Shown piece by piece: positions 45,478 through 56,635 of a DNA stretch of 64,000 bases; within the stretch, counting starts at the first letter, position 1, and every line of letters begins with the position of its first letter. The DNA comes from Crocodylus rhombifer (lineage: Eukaryota > Chordata > Crocodylia > Crocodylidae), in the NCBI GenBank assembly GCA_038503035.1, contig JAVSML010024013.1, positions 198,220-262,219 on the forward strand, given 5' to 3'. The position numbers and the translations under genes were made by a program. Below the pieces are notes generated by a model. The model had not been told where the DNA came from. It searched no databases and saw nothing but the letters and a program-made list of their open reading frames with translations.

Positions 45478-45971
45478 TGGGGGTGTGTCTATATGTGCAA
45501 TTACATTACTGTTTGAATGTGTGCCCAGGAGCAATTAACTCTGGGCAATAAGCTCTGCAACTTATTCAGGTGCAGCATGTGGAGCCCAGGCAGAGCAGGT
45601 CCGGCTGACAGAGGACTCTGGAGATCAGCCTGCCAGCCCAAGGCTGCTCCTTGCAGGTCACTGTGGTATGGAGGGGCTGGCTGGGCAGGAGGCATCTTCA
45701 GTGTGGGGCTAAGGGGCAGGCAGGCAGCCCCCACACTGAAGCAACCTCATGCCCCAGCCAGCCAGGCGGCATCTAGATGTGGGCTGCTATGTGTACTGCT
45801 ATGTAATTTTTTACCTGCAGCAGGATAGTACTTGTAAAAACAAGTGCTATCCTGCTGTGGAGTAAATTAGTTTACTCCAGCCTAATAGGAGTGCACATGA
45901 AGACACCAAGACATTTATTGTGCAGTTATTTAGTCAACTGTGCAATTAACATCTCACGTAGACATGCCCAG
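45478..45971. mobile_element. MITE with twin internal hairpins, 0.49 kb
   Basis: The left end GGGTGTGTCTATATGTGCAA (then TTA) and the right end in reverse complement, GGGCATGTCTACGTGAGATG (then TTAATTGCAC), form imperfect terminal inverted repeats. The interior has a GC-rich half (45560-45770) and two adjacent strong hairpins at 45818-45857 and 45858-45879. No coding; frames at 45501-45828 are artefacts. The ends relate to the elements at 9147 and 40866. Confidence 0.65.
45818..45857. repeat. 18-bp hairpin, 4-nt loop, one mismatch
   Basis: CAGCAGGATAGTACTTGT (45818-45835), loop AAAA, ACAAGTGCTATCCTGCTG (45840-45857). It is followed at once by a second hairpin, TGGAGTAAA-TTAG-TTTACTCCA (45858-45879). 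Confidence 0.88.
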
Positions 45972-48900
45972 CACCTCAATATAGCCCGGCATTCAGTACA
46001 CTTTGAACAAGTATTTTATTGGAAAATTCAGCCAGGATACATATAGGTACCGTGATACCACTTTTTTCAATGTGTGGCAATTCAGATTGCAAAAATGACA
46101 GCCAAAATTCAAAAGTAGGCAATCAGCTGTGAAAGGGTTAGTGCCTATGCTACATCTTTGTAATAGGTCTGGGGCTGTATGAACCAACGGATCTTTTCCA
46201 TAAGTGTAATAAGTTTATTAAGCACCTGAGACTGGGTGGGAAGGGTCTGGGGGAACGCAGGGGCATGCTGACCACTGTAGATCTGGGGGGGTGGGGGAAT
46301 GTAGGTGAGTGGAAGGGAAGGCTTACCGTCCCCAGCTACTGCTACCACTACCACTTCTGTAGCAGTGTCATCTCTGCTCAGGCAAAAACAGCCCCATGGC
46401 TGGGCTCTCTAGGAGCCAACCCTGTTGTCCCCATTCACTCCCTCTCCCCATACTCATCCCACCTTAGTTACACTACTGGTCTTTTTCATCTTTAACTTTA
46501 AAGACTTAAAGCTACTTGCTTTGAAGTTGCCATCATTATTTGTATTACCCCTTAAAAGTTAAGTTTTCTGCTGCAATTCCTAATTAATTAAAAAAATCAG
46601 TTTGACCCAGATGCTCTGATTTCAAGCTAAAGCTCCTACCTCCAACCTGCTGGCTTCGTTTCTGTGTTATCATTTGTATTTCAACCAATTTTAATTAGAG
46701 CTCTGAGTACTCCCAGCCCCATCTCCTCAAAAGTAATCAGGTTCCCATTAAGAAAATAAGCTCTGTAGAACTGTTAATTTCATATGTTTCCTGGTATTTC
46801 TCCACTAGGGTTAGCTTTGTGCCAGCTTTCTGTGATCTAAATGTAAAAGCTTTACTTTGGATCTCTTCCAACAGCCTTTAAATATTCTCATCAATCGGCT
46901 CCCAGTCATACCCAAGGAGCTTGCTGAGTATAGCTTTGGGCAGTTCGGGTTGAGATAATGTGCATTTCATTCAGGGCAGTTTTTGGTGAACAGAGAAGAG
47001 ATGATCTCTTCATCTTTGACTGTCCTAGAGGCTACATAGGAAGAGCACACAATTTCTATATCTAAAGCAACACATTATTGTGATAACTCATGTAGCTTTC
47101 TGCCAAATCTGCTTCAATGGTTATGAACATATTAATTATGTTTGTTATTTTGTGCCAGTGCTCACCAGCTTTCTGTGAGTGAGATGAATAAACACTAAGG
47201 AAAGACTTTGTTTTATCACATCACCTATAAAAGACTGCATGCTGTAAAAGCCAATTGCTATCTTGACTGCATATATGAAACTTAACACTGCATGTGCATG
47301 AACAGGTCTGGGGCTGCATATGAGCTATTAAAGTATGTGCCACACTTTACAATTACACCAGTAAACATCATGCAAGAGTGTAGAGGAATTTAGCAATAGT
47401 GCAAACCTTGGTAATTAAAGAAAACCGTGTATTTAAAAGACATCAAATATAGAATCTGTTGAAATGCTGGGAAAAGGAAGTTTTGACTGTAAAAAAGTAA
47501 TGGGGGGGGGGGACCTTACACCATATCACATGTCAGAAGTCATGAACTCAGTTCCTAGACTGTCTTGCTTTCAAATAATGACATCCCAGACATGCAGTAA
47601 AGTAGAAATCACAATTTATTCCTGTTAGGGCTAGGAATTTAGTATAATAGTGGTATTTTTATAGGTGTTTTAAGGCTTTTTCAGGTTGGCTTTTTTTCCC
47701 CCCCTCTTTGGTCATTTAATCCATGCTACTTTCCATTATTGTTAATACAATAATATACTGGAGCTGTGCAAAATACTCAGGGTCTTCCTTAGGTATGTTC
47801 TCAGAACGAAGGCCACATTTTTGTTAATTATTTTGGCACTTCATGCTTACTCTGCTTACAAATCCAGGGACTCTGCACATATGGAAAGTTTCCCTGGAAG
47901 TCAAAAGTTCATTGAACTTGAACCTTCAAGCCAACTGACAGAGTTTAGTGCACTCCCCACACTAGTCAATCATGACCACCCTACTGCTTCACACAGGCCT
48001 ACTGTATGCAAACAGTATGGTCTCCAGAATGAATCTCAAGCTTCAAAATTACACACTAATGTGCTGGACAGGTAAATGCCTGCAAATGGTCATTTCCAGT
48101 GCTGCATTTCACTTTACAAAATCTTTCCTGAATGGGAGCTATATGAGAAAGGCAGTTGTTTATTTAAGCAAGCAATCTCAGATGCAGGAAAGAGGGTGCA
48201 GGCACAGTAACCCGTGCCATTCCCTCCTTCTTCCCTCCCACCACAGCTGACAGACCAAAAAAGTCCCCAGAGCAGGTAAGAATCTTGCCCTCTACCCCTT
48301 GCAGCATCCCCTCCCTTCCCCTTTGTGCTCAATGGTAGCTTCCCTCCCCTTCCTTTCATTCTGATCCCCACCCACAATAACCACCATCCCCAGCTGACCT
48401 GAGGGCAGGGGAGCTCCAACACCACTCTTCCTCTGCTCCATCCAGGCTGCATGGGGAGCAGGGCTTATCCAGGGACAGCCACAGTGGTGGTAGTAGGCTA
48501 GTTACCACACCCTGAGTTTGCTCCCAGGCTGGCAGGGAACATCTGGGGGATATAAGGCAGGGTGGAGTTACCTATCCACTGCTGCAGTCACTGCCACTGT
48601 CTTGAGCTGAACCTGGTCCTTATGTAGCACAGCTGGAGTGGGACAGAAGCAGTTCTGGAGCTTCCCCTACCTCAGGGTTGGCAGGGGCAGGTAGTAGCAC
48701 CAGCAAGTGAGGAAGGGTGAAATGAGGGAGGTGAGTTGTGCTGCTGAGTACAGAGGGGAAGCAAGGTGGGGGTGAGGGACTCCTACCTGCTTCAGGGATT
48801 TAAAAAAGATCCCCAGGTGCTGCCTCTGTGGTATGGTTTAAGATAGGGATGTGCGCCCCTTCTGGATCTGCCTCTGATGTCAAGCAAAAGAAAAATGACT

Positions 48901-51046
48901 GCGCTCCTGTAAGTACTGCATTGTCCCATAAAATGTATAGACCATAGGCAAAAGAAGTGAACAACATTCCTTATACAAATCCTATCCCCACATACCCAGA
49001 AACAAATCCAGTCTCCCAGTAGCACTGGATGGGTGAGTGAGGTATGTGCCCCAGGTGCTATCTAAGTGGAAGAGTGCCAGAAGTCCGGGGTGGCGGGGAG
49101 ATTGTGGGGCATGCGCACCCTCCTGTTTACCACTTTGCCTGCATTTTTCAGCTGGCACAGGCAGTGTGTGTCACAGAATGCAAGATTTTATGGGAATCAT
49201 AATTCTATAGAGAATCAGTGGACTTTGCTACTGCTGGGTTGAGAACTGACCCCATATTTTCTGCTAAAAAAAATTTTTTTGCCTTCTTGACTCTGGCTTC
49301 ACTGGCCAAAAAAATGGGGTGAAAGTTCCCCGCAGCAGCAGTAAATGCCACTCTAGAAAATTACATTTTCCAGAATACCTGGCAGTCCATTATACACACT
49401 GACTTAGCTGCTGTTTGCTGCTGCTCCTGCGCCCTGCCTGGTGTGAAAGCCAGAAGGTCCAGGAGGAAGGAGAGAGAAAGAAAGTTTGAGAGGAGACTGC
49501 CCTGGGTGCATTCTTCACACATTTCTCTTCTTCTCTTTCCTTTCACTCTATTGTCACAGTGAACAACTTTTAAATGAGTTGTGGAGTTACAACTGCACCA
49601 AATGTTGACCTTGGAGTTTGAGAAACAAACATGAAGTTTGAGGGTATTTGTCTGACATCCTCTCCCACACTTCCATACTTTATCCAACATAAGAGTAAAA
49701 AAAGTCTAAAACTTACCTGAAGAACTACATAGTATTCTCTCAGTATGGACCAAATCTTCTCAGATTTCTAGTGCAACCTGGAAGGTTTAAGAGTTTTAAA
49801 TTAGATTGTTTATCTAGAATGGAGTTTGAAAATTGATACAAATACATCATTTCTGTATCTTCCTATTTGTCCTATGTTTGGACTGTAGTGCTGTAATAAT
49901 TAACAACTTTCAATGGAGAACCAAGATCAGAATCAGTCCTATGCTTTGAAAGATGTAGACCCGAGCATTAGTCTATATCACTGCAGTATTGGGTTCTGAA
50001 GGAAATTGCTTGAATTTCTGAAGTTAAAGATTTTTTTTTCTGGGTAACTATAATGTAGCATAGTTCAGCTTTTATTCCTAGCTGGGTCTACCACAGATGT
50101 AGTGAGAAAGGATGGCTTTGGATTTAGAGCAAACATGAAATTTACTTTGTTGGAAGCCTTTTGGTACATTTTTATGTAAATGTCACAAAAAATGGTAGTA
50201 ACTATGGTACAGTATTTGCTGCATTAGCACTAGCACTACCATGGCAATATGCTACAAATTAATGTGGAGGTAGACTTTAAAAGCTGTAATAAAGGTAAAA
50301 CTAAGTTATATCAGAGTTTGAATTAAGTTGTATGCTTAAACTTTGCAGAGCAGTAATTAAATCTTAGCCTGTAGCAAATTCATTCACTTGAGGTTAAAAT
50401 GATCTGTGCATGGTGGGGGAGGGAGGGAGGAGGTGGAAAACTGATTTGGGGTTTCCCTTGCTTTATGCAGTTTATAAGTCTGACCCACCAAAATCCAACT
50501 CCCAATTAAAAACACAGTTTGAAAAACTTTAGGAGACCTATGGGGCCTCTCTTACAGAAGCCTCAACCCCCTCTCACTCTATGAACAAATTAAAAAAATA
50601 TTACCTGGTCCCCTGTTGGTCCTCCAAGCTGACACTATGTTTTCATTAATACATCATTAAGGTAATGACATTGTGCTGAAGTTTTTCTCTAAATACAGCC
50701 CAAGCCATAAGAAACAATAGGATTGTGTGCCTTTGTATTCTTTGTTACAGGGAATTATTTTTAAGAATGCATTAATAACATCACGGCACTTGTTCTTCTT
50801 TACCCTTGTGCTTCTGTTCTGTTTCCTATTCCTATATGTGTCTGCACTGGGTTTGTGTGCATGAAGTAAACACTTAAAATAGCTTAACAACTGCACTCAG
50901 CTGAAAGTTGTACATGAGTAGTTGTAATTCCATAAGGGCTACATGTGTATCCATTTACAGAACATTTGGGATTAAAATGAATAGCTTAATGAAATTAATG
51001 ATATGCTTTAAGAACTAGAATTGAAATTGTGGTCTTATTTTTTTAG

Positions 51047-51109
51047 GCAATTAACTGTTACCTCATAGATAACAATGGATTTATTTTAGTGTCTGAGGAC
51101 AATGAACAA
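51047..51109 (+). CDS. CACNA2D3: CACNA2D3 internal coding exon (third)
   Basis: A 63-nt exon with acceptor TTATTTTTTTAG and donor CAA|GTAAGT, phase 0 at both ends, 21 codons. It encodes AINCYLIDNNGFILVSED followed by NEQ. The LIDNNGFILVS core is the conserved Cache-fold beta-strand segment of the alpha2delta C-terminal half, and the Cys at position 4 probably pairs with one of the cysteines in the preceding exon. LIDNNGFILVSED points to alpha2delta-3; alpha2delta-4 has a recognisably different version, and alpha2delta-1 has a DDGGF-type sequence. It lies 9197 bp after the previous exon, in an intron loaded with DNA transposons. The last codons (NEQ) appear to differ from the mammalian protein. 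Confidence 0.95.
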
Positions 51110-52609
51110 GTAAGTAGTTTTTTTTTTTTATCCAGTACCGTGTAATGTGCTAGAAATATAATGTCCTTGAAAGGTGTACATGTCTTGCAGAGGGGCTGAA
51201 CAAATTTTTACCTCTCGATGTGGAGGGGTACTCTCAAACTCATAAAAGTCTCGAAGTATAGAACTATGTGCTGTAGAAATGTTGCTCTCTTTGAAGAAGC
51301 TTGATCTTGAAGCAAAAGATTCCCCATTGCCTTTTACCATATTTAGGTTAGCCTTAGGTTCAAACTTGTAATTATCAAATCCAATGGACTGTCAGCAAAT
51401 GATCTTAGACTAGGTTCTGCCATTTTTAAACCAGTCTGTGTGTGCAAAACTTCTGTTCTGTTCTGTGTACACCGTACACAATCACTTACACCGGTAACAG
51501 TGTAAAGTCTGTAGCTGGCCTTAAGGTTTTAAAATTAACACTCAGTACTGTAGTAGAGAGGGACTTCCTTATTCAGCTTGGCAGAGTTGTGAATAGGAAT
51601 CCCCATATTGCTAGTTAAGTCTTAGTTGACGTAAGGTTGATATAGTTAGGTAGGTTACAAAGACAGCTGTTTCTAAAAGTACTTAAGATTCTCTGTAAAC
51701 AACTTAGAGGAATATCCAGAAATATAAAGGCAATTCTTGGTAAAGGTTGACGATCTAGCCAACTGAACTGGTCTCCACTTTAAATTAAAAAAAAAACACA
51801 CTAATACAAACATTTAAAAAAACATTAATGCAAATATATACTTTCACAGAGCAGCAACAGACTTGCTGAAGTCAGGAAATACGCCTACATTTTTTCAACT
51901 TTGAATAACTAAAAAATGTAGCTTCAGAATATTTTCCCAAACTTCCACAGTTCCTTCCCTGCTCAATCTCCCTGCCCTGCAAAAAACACATTTTGGTTGA
52001 GACTTTAAAAAATGTTAGTGGAAAAGGAATTTTTTTCCTCAAAGCAATAAAGAAAAACATGGGATTTTAACTGATACGCTTTTGAATTCTTAGCTACATC
52101 AGACCATTCACTGCAAAGCAAATATTGTCCTGTTCAGCACAATAGTCACTATTCACAATAGAAGGCTTTTTCTTGGAAAACTTAGGAGTAAAAATTATTA
52201 TTTTATTTTATTTTACTTTATTAAATACATTGCTGAGCCCATTTGGGAAATACTGTACATTGTTAATATAACTTCCAGGATGTACAAGTATAATACAAAT
52301 ATAATATACATTTCTGTATTATAAATATAAATTAACAATTTAACATGACTTTTCTTAGACATTACCCACTTTTATGTTATGGCCAGTTGATATTTTTTTC
52401 CTTTCTATCTCTCTGGCTATCTGATCCATGTACCTACTTAGAAAGGCAACCGTCTAAGAACAGTTGTGACCGCAAAGTATTCTTGATACATTTTAAACAT
52501 TTACTCTAGTAACCACAAAACTGTTTTCTTTTTAATTTTCACAACCGTTTAATTTGACTTGAATAAAGAATTTTACTGTTTCTGCTTCCTGCAACGAGGC
52601 AAATCATGT

Positions 52610-52770
52610 GACATGTCTACTAACTAGGTTTAGGAAGAACTTTTTGCCTATGGTTTGGGTCTTTCTTAATTGTCTGTTCTGAGTTTATCTTTCATCTTTC
52701 TTTCATCTTGTGTCCTGTGGTGCAGGATGCTGGACTAGAAGGACAGTTTATCTGAGCACTTTAAATATTG
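52610..52770 (+). mobile_element. Old CR1/L2-type LINE 3' tail
   Basis: TTTAGGAAGAACTTTTTGCC and then GTGCAGGATGCTGGACTAGA and AGGACAGTTTATCTGAGC match the usual 3' end of old amniote CR1/L2 LINEs (AGGAAGAACTTTCCC ... GGATACTGGACTAGATGGACC). Strongly decayed. Confidence 0.5.
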
Positions 52771-53714
52771 TCATGAGTTTATGACCCTCGTGTGAGTGCA
52801 TCTTAAGCAAGCAGAGTCTGAACAGTGCAGAGGGCAGAAGGAAAAATTGGCATTGACTTAAAACTTATGGAGGGCAGAAGCGTGGTGCTAGAACTGGTTG
52901 GGAGGGACAATACTGGAATAGAACTAGCCAGAGGTAGCTAGGATGGGATCTAGGTTGCTGAGAAGATTTCAGTGGCTTCAGTTTTGAAGTATCTGGGAGG
53001 TCATTTAGCAATGCTCACCTCATTTTCATGGCAGTGGCACCATGCAGATCCTGCTGTACCTCACAGCAAAGAGGTTTACCCTCAACAAGATCTGGTTGAC
53101 AAATCAAAGCACTAGTAAAGCAAGGAGAAGAGCCAGAAGGACCTGGGTTGGAAATTCTCTTACGTGGTCACAAGAAGTAGAGCAGAATGCTCAAGGTCAG
53201 ACCAAGCCCGTAGAAGTAGAGTAACTCACTCTGCAGAGGAGCTAGGGTAGGTAGCATCAGTTCAGAGGATCAACTGGGCCTCCACAACCAGAACTGAGTA
53301 GAGGACACTCATTTCAGAGCCTTTTAGGTCCCTTGGTGAATAAACTCCCTTTCACAAGCTCCTGCACAACAGTAATAGCATAGAATTGACTTTCTGAACT
53401 TTCTTCCCTCTACCAGAAGGCTGACTACTTCAAGCCTTCTCCTTCACAGTCCTTCTCCTAGTTGGCTTACCCTTCCTTCCATCCCTCCTTCTTTTTCTCC
53501 TTTTTCCCTTCCTAGACACATGGCCACTTCCCTTCAATTTTCCTTGTTCCTTTCTTTTCTTACTCTCTTGATGTTATTTAGTCATCCTCTCCTACTGTCC
53601 CTTATCCCAGCCTTGTCCCCATAAGACACACGAACACACATAACTTATATGAAATTTGACGGCCATCACTTGGATCCATTGTCTATGGGTCATGTTTTCC
53701 ATCTCCCAAGTCTG

Positions 53715-53835
53715 TTTAAGCCTTAAGGCAGGAACCAAATCTGCCTATGTGTTTGTATAGCATCCAACAGAGTGGAGGCCCAGTCCAGACTAGAGCCTTT
53801 AGATACTACTACAATGATCATCACCACTACAAAAC
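53715..53835. repeat. Old interspersed repeat fragment
   Basis: AAGGCAGGAACCAAATCTGC, GTATAGCATCCAACAGAGTG, AGGCCCAGTCCAGACTAGAG and then CCTTTAGATACTACTACAAT resemble a widespread amniote repeat tail (GGGCAGGGACT...TGTACAGCGCCTAGCACAATGGGGCCC...CTAGGCGCTACCGTAAT) recalled from other reptile genomes. I cannot name the family with certainty. Confidence 0.45.
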
Positions 53836-55660
53836 CACATCTGTTGTGTAGAACTGGAAAACATCAGAAAGAACCACACAGCGCTGCTGCAAGCTCACAG
53901 GCAAACAGGAAGCCTTTTCTAGCCACCCCACTGGCAAGAGGCATTTATTACAGCAGTCCTGCTAATAGGAGCCCTTGACTGCTGTTCCTCTGCTACCACT
54001 TCCCAGAAAACAAGGATCTCTTCCCTTTCTTAGCATCGGCTGGAAAGAGAGGACTGCTGACCCCTCTTTCTGTAAAGCTTAGCACTGGCATTAAGGCCCA
54101 GACTTCAAATGAGTTAATCATATTGAACTTCCATTGAAGGCACTGAAAATAAAACTTTTGAGGCACTAAGCCTAAGATTCTGTACTTCCCTGACTCTACA
54201 CACCACACAAAGCTGACTTCTTTGTGGGGTGGGCGATTTTATCAGTTACCTTAATAACTGGGATTCTCTTTTTCTACCACTCTGAGGACTCTTGTATCAT
54301 GGGTAACCACCACAGCACTACACCCTGCTTTGCATTCAGGCATTGCGGTTCTTCACTTGATCTAGATCCACAAAAATAAGAACTTAAGAATTTTAAGGAT
54401 TGCTGAGTTTTTGGGAAAAGCTAAAGCTTATTAACATAGAAAGACTATTTTGTGGTGAGAACTGTCCTTTACATACCTGAATGAAATTGAAGCATGACTT
54501 GATAAATCAGATTTACTGCTATTGAGTGTTATGCTAGTCTTTTCTGGTCTGGGCTTGTTTGACACTGACTTCCTGTCCTGCAATTAAAATAATTCTTCTT
54601 CTTCAGTCAGCTAGTGCTATTGAAACTAGTGCATTTAGGCACATGAAATAAAAATGCTCTCTTCGCTTTTTAGCAGGCTTTACACAATGCTTTCTTTTCA
54701 GAGGCCAAAAATATCTCTTTTTGGCTAGGTCTGTAAATTTTCTGCCTGCAAATTCCCAAGTGCATAGTTAAGGTCATATAAGTTACTTGTAATGGAATGG
54801 GTTTAGCTAATACAAAATCTATGGAATACATGCAGTTTGAGAGTACAATGCCCTTTCTACCTTTAAACTGTGGGATTTCCCCCTCCCCCCTTTTAAAAAT
54901 GCAAAGAACATGCCCAATCTTTTGATAAATTGAGACCCTAAAATAAGAAAATGCTGTCCCCAAACTGGGAAAAAGACTATATATACATGTCTAATTTTAA
55001 GAATGTAATTTGAATTGCCAGCAAGACCAAGATAATAAGGTCTCTCTCAGATTGGATACCAAATTTGGTGCACACGTTTGTTTTCTCATCAGAGATCTGT
55101 CTTTATTATTAATTCACAACTTTTCATACAGTAAACAAAGACAAAATGGATAATTCATCAGGCTGAGTGGTTTTAAGTATAAAGTGACTCTGAATGAAGT
55201 AAAAATTTATGGGGTTGATGAAATGTAGTGTTCCTTAAACAGGTCATGGTAGAATTATAAACAACGATTTTTATGATGGTTTAGGAAATCCTTTCAAAAC
55301 CTGTTTATATCTTTTGGGAGTAGTGTTTTAATCACAAGCATTTGTGATCAGATTAGTGCATTTTCTTGAGAAGCTTTAGGTTTTGGGGGGGTGTATTTCA
55401 GATATTAGATGTTACATAATATATCTCAATCTATTGTATAAGCTCTCACATCTGCTCAGGGTTTATTGGGTAATCCCCATAACTCGTCATGACTATTAAG
55501 ACCTCTTCAATTGTTGTGCAGCAGTAGCCCTGAAAAGCTATCTATGTAACTGTCAAAAGCTACTCTTGTCAGATCCCAGGATATACCAGCTTAAATTGTA
55601 TCCACTGTTGTTTTGCATTTGTCTACATGTCTGGTCATTTCTTATGTTCTTCTCTCTCAG

Positions 55661-55731
55661 ACTGGTTACTTCTTTGGTGAGGCTGAAGGGGCTGTGATGA
55701 ACAAATTGCTAACAATGGGCTCCTTTAAAAG
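55661..55731 (+). CDS. CACNA2D3: CACNA2D3 internal coding exon (fourth, last in window)
   Basis: A 71-nt exon with a strong pyrimidine tract, acceptor TTCTCTCTCAG and donor AAAAG|GTAAGA. It starts in phase 0 and ends in phase 2, leaving AG of a probable Arg codon. It encodes TGYFFGEAEGAVMNKLLTMG followed by SFK. The block FFGE..GAVMNKLLTMGSF matches alpha2delta-3 as I know it; the Tyr after TG and the Ala in GEAEG look like lineage-specific substitutions. The next exon should begin with the ITLYDYQ-type segment and is not present between 55732 and 64000, so the following intron is at least 8.3 kb. This agrees with the very large size of CACNA2D3 in other vertebrates. Confidence 0.94.
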
Positions 55732-56504
55732 GTAAGAATTTTACTACCCTCTCTCCCTTAAAAAAAGTTTGCATAAATAAAATAAAAGCAAATTCAAATA
55801 AAACAAACCCAAAAGTGGCTGGGACTTTGCTTGTGTTCATGTTCCAGATGATCTTAGTGTAACTTGATGCCACACACATAGAGTGCTAAGTCTTGGAGAC
55901 TCAGCATACAATGAATGAGTTTTCTCTTATTGCAGCATAGTTTATTGGAGTATGATACTGAAAGACTATGAGTCCAGTCCTGTTTCCACAGATTTGATAG
56001 GAGGAGGATTCAGCCCCATGTTCTGCAACGTAGCTTTAAATGGATTTGAAGCAAGCCATGGAAGAAACAGGAAGCATTTTAACCAACAAAATGTTGAAGA
56101 CTGTTTTAAGCAGAGAAAGTAGCCATGTCTCGTAGAAAAAAGGAGGTTGTTACTGGCAATTGACTTGGTTTCACTCACATTTATTAACTCAGCCTCACTA
56201 AAATGTCCTGAAAACTAACCAGGTCAAGCAAAAGCTACTTGTTGGTCCTGATAATCCTCATGATATTTTAAAATATTTTTTTTTTTTGCCTGGCCATAAA
56301 ATAAATTGCACACTCCAGGGAAGTGACCACATGGAATTCTACAAGGCTATAGTAACTCTGGCTCCCAAAATCAGTATCTGATTCTGGCTTTTTCATAACT
56401 CTAAACACCTTTCCCCCCGTTTCTTCACCTTTCATTGCTTGTTTAAAGGCAGTCTATGTCCCCAGGGCTACTCCCTTTTATTCTTCTGTGGGAACCTATT
56501 ACAT

Positions 56505-56635
56505 AAAGGAAGACCGATGGAATAGCACACCTGACCCCAGTTGTCTTTCTTGCTTAGTGCAGGGGAGACTGGACCTGATGATCTTGCAAGCTCCCTTCCA
56601 GCCCCTACCAACTATGAATTTATAGGTAGAGCTCC
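56505..56635 (+). mobile_element. Old CR1 3' fragment
   Basis: GGAGACTGGACCTGATGATC, TTGCAAGCTCCCTTCCAGCC and CCTACCAACTATGAATTTAT give the conserved CR1 tail order (GGACTAGATGACC...GGTCCCTTCCAGCCCTA...TTCTATGA). About 130 bp survive. Located 0.8 kb downstream of the fourth CACNA2D3 exon, in the same orientation. Confidence 0.6.

Larger units (their letters stand above)
41850..51046 (+). other. CACNA2D3: CACNA2D3 intron, 9.2 kb
   Basis: This is the intron between the second and third exons, from GTAAGT to TTTTAG. It contains two related hAT-like elements, a MITE with twin hairpins and an L3-like old repeat. It also has unassigned GC-rich stretches at about 46240-46480 and 48180-48880, and AT-rich sequence from about 49200 to the third exon in which I see no gene. 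Confidence 0.85.
51110..55660 (+). other. CACNA2D3: CACNA2D3 intron, 4.55 kb
   Basis: This is the intron between the third and fourth exons. It has AT-rich sequence at 51.1-52.6 kb, including a T/A-rich low-complexity stretch near 52195-52240. An old CR1-type tail follows at about 52610-52770 and another old interspersed repeat near 53720-53830. I see no genes. Confidence 0.85.

Noticed and set aside
48180..48880. GC-rich stretch ending in GGATCTGCCTCTGATG, resembling the terminus of the 28505-29215 family
   Set aside because: I could not find a matching opposite terminus or target duplication, so no element was called.
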